The notes beneath the pieces are model-generated. The model was not told where the DNA came from and did not search any database. It saw only the letters and a program-made list of their open reading frames with translations. From SG8-39 sp041558415 (GTDB taxonomy: Bacteria; Pseudomonadota; Gammaproteobacteria; Burkholderiales; SG8-39), in NCBI GenBank assembly GCA_041558415.1, contig JBFFEY010000056.1, positions 1 through 20,444 on the forward strand: a stretch of 20,444 nt of DNA, given 5' to 3'. Shown one piece after another: positions 15,940 to 20,444 of the stretch. Both the position numbers and the translations under genes were made by a program. Positions within the stretch are counted from its first letter, which is position 1; each line of letters starts with the position of its first letter.

Positions 15940-17453
15940 GGCGCCTGCACCTCGTCATCCTCGCCGCGCTGCTCGCGGCGGCGGGGCTCGCGTTCTTCGG
16001 CTACAAGGTGCTGCGCCTCGGCTTTCCGCTCACGCCGGCGGCGCAGACCGAGGTCTGGCGCATCGAGGTGCACGCCCGTTTCGACGCGAACGACGGCCCG
16101 GTGAAGCTCGCGCTCAAGACGCCGACGCAGACCGGCTACGCGACGGTGATCGATCAGGGCTTTTCGGCGCGCGGCTACGGCGTCACCACCGAGCGCGCCG
16201 AAAGCAACCGGCGCGCGATCTACGCGCGGCGCGATGCGCGCGGCCGGCAAGACGTCTATTACCGCGTGGTGATCGACATCGGTCGCGCCGGCGGCGCGCC
16301 GGAGGAGACGAAGCCGATGGCGCGCGCGCCGAGCTTTCGCGCCGACGCGCTGCCCGCGGCGCAGAGCCTGCTCGACGCGGCGCAGGCCGAGTCGGCCGAT
16401 GCGCGCTCGCTCGCCGCGACCCTGATCAAGCGCCTGCTCGCCGCCAAGCCGGGCGAGCCTGCCGCGTATCTGCTCGGCCGCGATCCGTCGCCCGCGCGCC
16501 TGGTCGCGGTCGCCGTCGACCTGCTGCGCCTCGCGGGCACGCCGGCGCGCGTGGTGAACGGGCTCGCGCTGCACCCCGAGCGGCGCAACGCGCAGTTCAC
16601 GCGCTGGTTCGAGGTGCACGACGGCGTGCGCTGGTTCGCCGTGTATCCGGGCGAGACCTCGCGCGCCGCGCAGCGGCTGCTGCTGCCGTGGTGGCGCGGT
16701 CAGGGGCCGCTGGTCGAGCTGGAGGGTGGCGCCAACCTGGCAACCGAGGTCACCGTGAGCCGCTCCTACGAGCTGGGCGTGCGCGCCGCGGTGGCGCAGC
16801 AGCGCGCGCAGGAGCGGCAGCTGATCGAGTTTTCGCTCTTCGGCCTGCCGCTGCAGTCGCAGTCGCTGTTCCGCACGCTGCTCGTCATCCCGCTCGGCGT
16901 GTTCCTGCTCGTCGTCCTGCGCAACGTGATCGGCTTCAAGACCTTCGGCACCTTCATGCCGGTGCTGATCGCGCTGGCGTTTCGCCAGACCGGGCTTGCG
17001 GCCGGCATCGTGTTCTTCGTCATCGTCCTCGCGCTCGGCCTCGCGGTGCGCCTGTACGTCGAGCGCCTCCAGCTGCTGCTCGTGCCGCGCCTGGGCGCGG
17101 TGCTGATCGTCGTCATCGGCCTGATGGCCGCGCTCACCATCGTCAGCCACCGCATGGGACTCGACGTCGGGCTGTCGGTGGGCCTTTTCCCCATGGTGAT
17201 CCTCACCATGACCATCGAGCGCATGACCGTCACCTGGGAGGAGCGCGGCGCGGCCGAGGCGCTGCAGCAGGCCGCGGGCAGCCTCGCGGTCGCGGCGCTG
17301 TGCTTCGTCATCATCAGCCGCGAAACGGTCGAGCACCTGTTCTTCGTGTTCCCCGAGCTGCTGCTGGTCCTGCTCGCGGCGACGCTGCTGCTCGGGCGCT
17401 ACACCGGCTACCGCGTGCTCGAGGTGCTGCGCTTCCAGGTGCTCGCCAAATGA
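15936..17453 (+). CDS. Inactive transglutaminase-like protein fused to seven transmembrane helices
   Basis: A 505-residue inner-membrane protein. It has an N-terminal anchor (about residues 5-23), a periplasmic domain (about 30-300), and about seven C-terminal hydrophobic helices (312-330, 336-350, 353-372, 386-403, 411-427, 447-461, 466-487). The soluble domain contains the transglutaminase-like core LVAVAVDLLRLAGTPARVVNGLAL (189-212) and WFEVHDGVRWFAVYPG (224-239). The expected catalytic Cys before it is absent, and the His of an HxW motif is Thr222-Arg-Trp here. It fits the 'inactive transglutaminase fused to 7 TM' family, thought to bind a peptide or amino-acid substrate without cleaving it. 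ATGA overlaps link it to the protease-like gene upstream and the ATP-grasp gene downstream, so the three are very likely translated together. Confidence 0.9.
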   Translation: MRRLHLVILAALLAAAGLAFFGYKVLRLGFPLTPAAQTEVWRIEVHARFDANDGPVKLALKTPTQTGYATVIDQGFSARGYGVTTERAESNRRAIYARRDARGRQDVYYRVVIDIGRAGGAPEETKPMARAPSFRADALPAAQSLLDAAQAESADARSLAATLIKRLLAAKPGEPAAYLLGRDPSPARLVAVAVDLLRLAGTPARVVNGLALHPERRNAQFTRWFEVHDGVRWFAVYPGETSRAAQRLLLPWWRGQGPLVELEGGANLATEVTVSRSYELGVRAAVAQQRAQERQLIEFSLFGLPLQSQSLFRTLLVIPLGVFLLVVLRNVIGFKTFGTFMPVLIALAFRQTGLAAGIVFFVIVLALGLAVRLYVERLQLLLVPRLGAVLIVVIGLMAALTIVSHRMGLDVGLSVGLFPMVILTMTIERMTVTWEERGAAEALQQAAGSLAVAALCFVIISRETVEHLFFVFPELLLVLLAATLLLGRYTGYRVLEVLRFQVLAK

Positions 17454-18400
17454 GCGGCTTCTTCGCGACCGCGCGCAGGCTGCACGCACGCGGCGTACTC
17501 GGCATCAACCGCCGCAACGCCGACTACACGCTCGTCTACAACCCGCGTCGCCGCTACCCGCTGGTCGACGACAAGGCGCTTACCAAGACGCTCGCGGCGC
17601 AGCACGGCGTCGCGGTGCCCGAGCTCTATGCGACGGTCGAGATCGACCGCGAGATCCGCGACCTGCCGAAGCGGCTCGCCGCGCGCGACGAGTTCGTGGT
17701 GAAGCCGGCGCGCGGCAGCCAGGGCGACGGCATCCTGGTCGTCACCGGACGCGCGCCGGGCGGCTACCGCACCATCGACGGACACCTGGTGAGCGAGCCC
17801 GAATTCGCCTTCCACGTCTCCAACATCCTGTCGGGCATCTTCAGCCTCGGCGGCGCCACCGACAAGGCGCTGGTGGAGTACCGCGTGCGCTTCGCCCCGG
17901 TGTTCGACGCGGTGACCTACCGCGGCGTGCCCGACCTGCGCATCATCGTTTTCCTCGGCGTACCGGTGATGGCGATGGTGCGGCTGCCGACGCGGCGTTC
18001 GGGCGGCCGCGCCAATCTGCACCAGGGGGCGATCGGCGCCGGCGTCGACCTCGCCAGCGGGTGCACGCTCACTGCGGTGTCGGGCAACGCGATCGTCGAA
18101 ACGCATCCCGATACCGGCGCGCGGGTGGAAGGGATCGCCATCCCGCACTGGCAGCGCATGCTGGAGATCGCCGCGCGCAGCTACGAGCTGACCGGTCTCG
18201 GCTACCAGGGCATCGACATCGTGCTCGACCGCGACCTCGGGCCGCTGGTGCTGGAGCTCAATGCGCGCCCGGGGCTGGCGATCCAGATCGCGAATCGCGC
18301 GGGATTGCGGCATCGGCTCGAGGCGGTCGTGGCCGACGCCGCGAACACGCTCGATCCAGAGGCGCGCGTGGCGTACGCGCGCGAACGTTTCGCCGCGTGA
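17450..18400 (+). CDS. Alpha-L-glutamate ligase-like ATP-grasp protein
   Basis: A 316-residue ATP-grasp enzyme without signal peptide, so cytoplasmic. The family forms amide or peptide bonds by activating a carboxylate with ATP. Visible elements: GINRRNADY (residues 18-26), the nucleotide-binding strand FVVKPARGSQGDGILVV (82-98), DLRIIVFLG (162-170), the Gly-rich RRSGGRANLHQGAIGAGVD (182-200), and the Mg-binding end GYQGIDIVLD and LVLELNARPGL with Asp256, Glu269 and Asn271. It is similar in type to RimK but shorter on the N-terminal side. It is the third gene of the triad and overlaps the 7TM gene by 4 bases (ATGA). The substrate is unknown; a short peptide or amino-acid conjugate recognised on the outside by the 7TM and retropepsin-like proteins is a fair guess. 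Confidence 0.9.
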   Translation: MSGFFATARRLHARGVLGINRRNADYTLVYNPRRRYPLVDDKALTKTLAAQHGVAVPELYATVEIDREIRDLPKRLAARDEFVVKPARGSQGDGILVVTGRAPGGYRTIDGHLVSEPEFAFHVSNILSGIFSLGGATDKALVEYRVRFAPVFDAVTYRGVPDLRIIVFLGVPVMAMVRLPTRRSGGRANLHQGAIGAGVDLASGCTLTAVSGNAIVETHPDTGARVEGIAIPHWQRMLEIAARSYELTGLGYQGIDIVLDRDLGPLVLELNARPGLAIQIANRAGLRHRLEAVVADAANTLDPEARVAYARERFAA

Positions 18401-18462
18401 CAAGCGCTATTGCCTTGCAGCCGTCGCGGGCCCGAGCGGCGACGCTGTGGTGCGAATGATGC

Positions 18463-18469
18463 GAAGGAA
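18463..18469 (+). promoter_or_regulatory. Shine-Dalgarno GAAGGAA for MFS gene
   Basis: GAAGGAA six bases before GTG 18476. It decides for this start over longer in-frame reading from 18410. Confidence 0.6.
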
Positions 18470-18475
18470 ACACCC

Positions 18476-19642
18476 GTGCGCTGGCTGATGCTGCTCATCC
18501 TGTTCGTCGTGCGCCTGGCGATGGGCTTCCAGTTCCAGTCGGTCGCCTCGACCTCGACGCAGCTCATCGACCGCTTTGGCTTCAGCTACGCCGATATCGG
18601 CACGCTGATCGGTTTTTTCCTGTTGCCGGGCGTGTTCATCGCGATTCCGAGCGGCGCGCTGACGCGCACGGTCAGCGACAAGAATTTGCTGATGGTTGGC
18701 GCGGTGGCGATGGCGATCGGCGCCTGGCTGATGGGATCGGCAAGCGATCCGACGATGCTCTACGCCGGGCGGCTCGTCACCGGCGTGGGCGGCGCGATCT
18801 TCAACGTGATCCTCACCAAGATGGTCACCGAGTGGTTCTTCGAAAAAGAAATCGTGCTCGCGCTGGCCATCATGCTGACGGCCTGGCCGAGCGGCATCGC
18901 GCTCGGGCTGCTGCTGCACGATCCGGTGGCAAGCGCCTATGGCTGGGGTACGGTGATGTACGTCACCGGGGCGGCGGCGCTGGCGGCGCTCGCACTGACC
19001 GCGCTTTTCTACCGCGCGCCGCCGTCGCCGCTCGACCTGCCCGACGAGCCGCTGCGCTACGGCTTGCCGGGGCGCGAGCTGGTGCACACCAGCGTGGTCG
19101 GGATCGGCTGGTCGCTGTACAACGCGGCGTTCATCCTCGTGGTCAGCTTCGCGCCGGACATGCTGGCGGCGGCGGGCTACACGCGCAGCGCCGCGAGTTC
19201 GGTCACCAGCCTGTTCATGTGGACGACCCTGTTCTCGGTACCGTTCGGTGGCCGCCTGCTGCAGTCCACGCGGCAGGTCACGCCCGCGCTCCTCGCCTGT
19301 CTGCTGGGCATGTCGGCGATTCTCCTCGTCGCGATCTCCGGGTTCTGGCCCGAGGTGAGTTTCGTCCTGCTGGGGATCGTCGCGGGGATCCCGGCCGGGG
19401 CGCTGATGTCGCTGTCGGCCCAGGCGGTGCGCCGCGAAAACCGCGGCCCGGGACTCGGCATTTTCTATACCTGGTACTACCTCGGCATGACGCTGGTGCC
19501 GCCGCTCGCCGGCGCGCTGCGCGATGCGACCGGCCGCGCAAGCTCGCCCGTGCTGCTCGCGGCGCTGCTCATGGCGATCGTGGCCGCCTGCGTGCTGCTG
19601 CTGCGCGCGCTGCAGGCGCGCTGGCCGATCGTCGCGCGCTAG
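18476..19642 (+). CDS. MFS transporter
   Basis: A 388-residue inner-membrane protein with about twelve hydrophobic helices in two halves. The loop between helices 2 and 3 has a degenerate MFS motif A (PSGALTRTVSDK, residues 58-69). Helix 4 starts with GRLVTGVGGAIFN (98-110). A hydrophilic linker (about residues 180-200, rich in Pro/Asp) separates the halves. The second half contains FGGRLLQSTRQ, the counterpart of motif A, and GIFYTWYYLGMTLVPPLAGAL. The substrate cannot be told; the general look is that of the CynX/NimT-like group of anion and drug carriers. GTG 18476 has GAAGGAA at a good distance. The gene lies 75 bases after the ATP-grasp gene on the same strand and may belong to that operon. 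Its stop overlaps the convergent small gene by 4 bases. Confidence 0.9.
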   Translation: MRWLMLLILFVVRLAMGFQFQSVASTSTQLIDRFGFSYADIGTLIGFFLLPGVFIAIPSGALTRTVSDKNLLMVGAVAMAIGAWLMGSASDPTMLYAGRLVTGVGGAIFNVILTKMVTEWFFEKEIVLALAIMLTAWPSGIALGLLLHDPVASAYGWGTVMYVTGAAALAALALTALFYRAPPSPLDLPDEPLRYGLPGRELVHTSVVGIGWSLYNAAFILVVSFAPDMLAAAGYTRSAASSVTSLFMWTTLFSVPFGGRLLQSTRQVTPALLACLLGMSAILLVAISGFWPEVSFVLLGIVAGIPAGALMSLSAQAVRRENRGPGLGIFYTWYYLGMTLVPPLAGALRDATGRASSPVLLAALLMAIVAACVLLLRALQARWPIVAR

Positions 19643-19920
19643 CGGCGCACCGGTTCCTCGGCCGCGAGCAGATAGCGCAGGCAGATCTCGATTCCGGCAG
19701 GGTTGATCTGCGCGTCGGGCCGGGGGACGAGGGTGAGGCGCAGGTTGCCGTCTTGCGCGTGCTCTTCCATCGTGCCGATGTTCATGCATTCGCCGGACTG
19801 GCAGGCCCAGGCGCTCTGCCGGCAGCGGCGGATCGCGTCGATCACCGCCTGCTCCCGCCCGGCGACGCCGTTGATCTCGATGTTGACCTGTTCGCCGTGC
19901 TTCTCGACGCGGTATTCCAT
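19639..19920 (-). CDS. Small four-cysteine protein of unknown function
   Basis: A 93-residue protein I do not recognise. It reads as strand (YRVEKHGEQVNIEING, residues 3-18), helix (AGREQAVIDAIRRCRQSA, 20-37), a Cys-rich turn with Cys33, Cys40 and Cys45, then a strand LRLTLVPRP and a C-terminal helix with Cys80. The Cys spacing could bind a metal or form disulfides; neither is proven. No signal peptide or membrane segment is present. The start is well supported: GAGGAGG lies five bases before ATG 19920, among the best Shine-Dalgarno sequences in the window, which argues that the gene is real. A TAGAAT hexamer sits 46 bases upstream. It is convergent with the MFS gene (4-base overlap) and lies 91 bases downstream of the ABC exporter on the same strand. 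Confidence 0.75.
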   Translation of the reverse strand: MEYRVEKHGEQVNIEINGVAGREQAVIDAIRRCRQSAWACQSGECMNIGTMEEHAQDGNLRLTLVPRPDAQINPAGIEICLRYLLAAEEPVRR

Positions 19921-19925
19921 GGGCG

Positions 19926-19932
19926 CCTCCTC
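19926..19932 (-). promoter_or_regulatory. Shine-Dalgarno GAGGAGG for small Cys protein
   Basis: GAGGAGG on the minus strand, five bases before ATG 19920. It is the main evidence that the small gene is translated. Confidence 0.65.
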
Positions 19933-19966
19933 GGTGTCGTTGGCGCGGTCGGAACGCGATCCGAAA

Positions 19967-19972
19967 ATTCTA
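19967..19972 (-). promoter_or_regulatory. Possible -10 element for small Cys protein gene
   Basis: TAGAAT on the minus strand, identical to the hexamer in front of ilvE. It is followed by TTTT, so the AT-rich spot could instead be the tail of a terminator for the ABC gene. No -35 is evident. Confidence 0.25.
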
Positions 19973-19995
19973 CGCCTCGCCGGCCGGCGCGGGTA

Positions 19996-20009
19996 CCGCG
20001 CGAGCGCGG
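19996..20009 (-). terminator. Hairpin just after the ABC exporter stop
   Basis: A five-base-pair perfect GC stem with a four-base loop (CCGCG/CGCGG) begins two bases after the TGA at 20014-20012. A second palindrome (CGCCGGCCGGCG, 19978-19989) follows, and then TTTT. The U-run is too far from the first stem for a textbook intrinsic terminator, so this is a weak candidate. Confidence 0.25.
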
Positions 20010-20011
20010 CT

Positions 20012-20444
<433 letters not shown>

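Noticed and set aside
14559..17489. A 976-codon open frame on the minus strand opposite the VOC, retropepsin-like and 7TM genes
   Set aside because: It spans three recognisable genes on the other strand, is rich in His/Arg/Gln/Asp without motifs, and is a codon-bias shadow.
18423..18443. Inverted repeat GTCGC/GCGAC between the ATP-grasp and MFS genes
   Set aside because: It is only five base pairs with an 11-base loop and no T-run. It is too weak to call a terminator.
18407..19789. A 460-codon minus-strand frame opposite the MFS gene
   Set aside because: It is an Arg/Gln/His-rich shadow of a transporter whose hydrophobic helices are unmistakable on the plus strand.

Overview
The window is a very GC-rich (roughly 70%, estimated by eye), gene-dense piece of bacterial chromosome. 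Gene content and order point to a betaproteobacterium: ilvE, a small CHCC zinc-finger gene and waaF overlap in one operon, and glnE is divergent from a yhdP-tldD pair. No tRNA, rRNA, insertion sequence, phage gene or CRISPR array is visible. Almost every base is coding, many neighbours overlap by 4 bases (ATGA/GTGA/TTGA), and no gene-free stretch exceeds 300 bases. The longest is the 179-base glnE/yhdP intergenic region.

Layout. (1) 1-3307, minus strand: a five-gene operon reading ilvE (branched-chain aminotransferase), CHCC zinc-finger protein, waaF (heptosyltransferase II), SnoaL-like protein, YheT-type alpha/beta hydrolase (cut by the window edge). (2) 3383-4686, plus strand: a DUF3047 putative lipoprotein and a YjlB-like cupin, overlapping by 4 bases. 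(3) 4662-7361, minus strand: glnE, whose 3' end overlaps the cupin gene by 25 bases. (4) 7541-19642, plus strand: nine genes in one direction. They are yhdP (AsmA-like envelope protein), tldD, a two-subunit class I CoA-transferase-like enzyme, a two-module VOC protein, a retropepsin-like/inactive-transglutaminase-7TM/ATP-grasp triad, and an MFS transporter. (5) 19639-20444, minus strand: a small four-cysteine protein of unknown function and the C-terminal end of an ABC exporter.

How the genes work together. The left operon mixes amino-acid metabolism with LPS inner-core synthesis, a linkage that is conserved but not functionally obvious. GlnE controls glutamine synthetase by adenylylation. 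YhdP is expected to help move phospholipid to the outer membrane. TldD normally works with TldE/PmbA, which is not in this window.

The most interesting stretch is 13033-18400. Its first half is a CoA-transferase-like alpha/beta pair plus VOC protein, transcribed without a gap. The beta subunit shows no Glu in the segment where class I CoA-transferases carry their nucleophile, so it may be a hydrolase-type or otherwise altered enzyme. Its second half is a tightly coupled triad: a secreted retropepsin-like protein with a DTGA motif, a membrane protein whose transglutaminase-like domain has lost its Cys and His, and a cytoplasmic ATP-grasp ligase of the alpha-L-glutamate-ligase-like type. The triad looks like a peptide or amino-acid ligation and processing system with parts on both sides of the inner membrane. 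The family set is known from comparative genomics, but to my knowledge its product is not well established.
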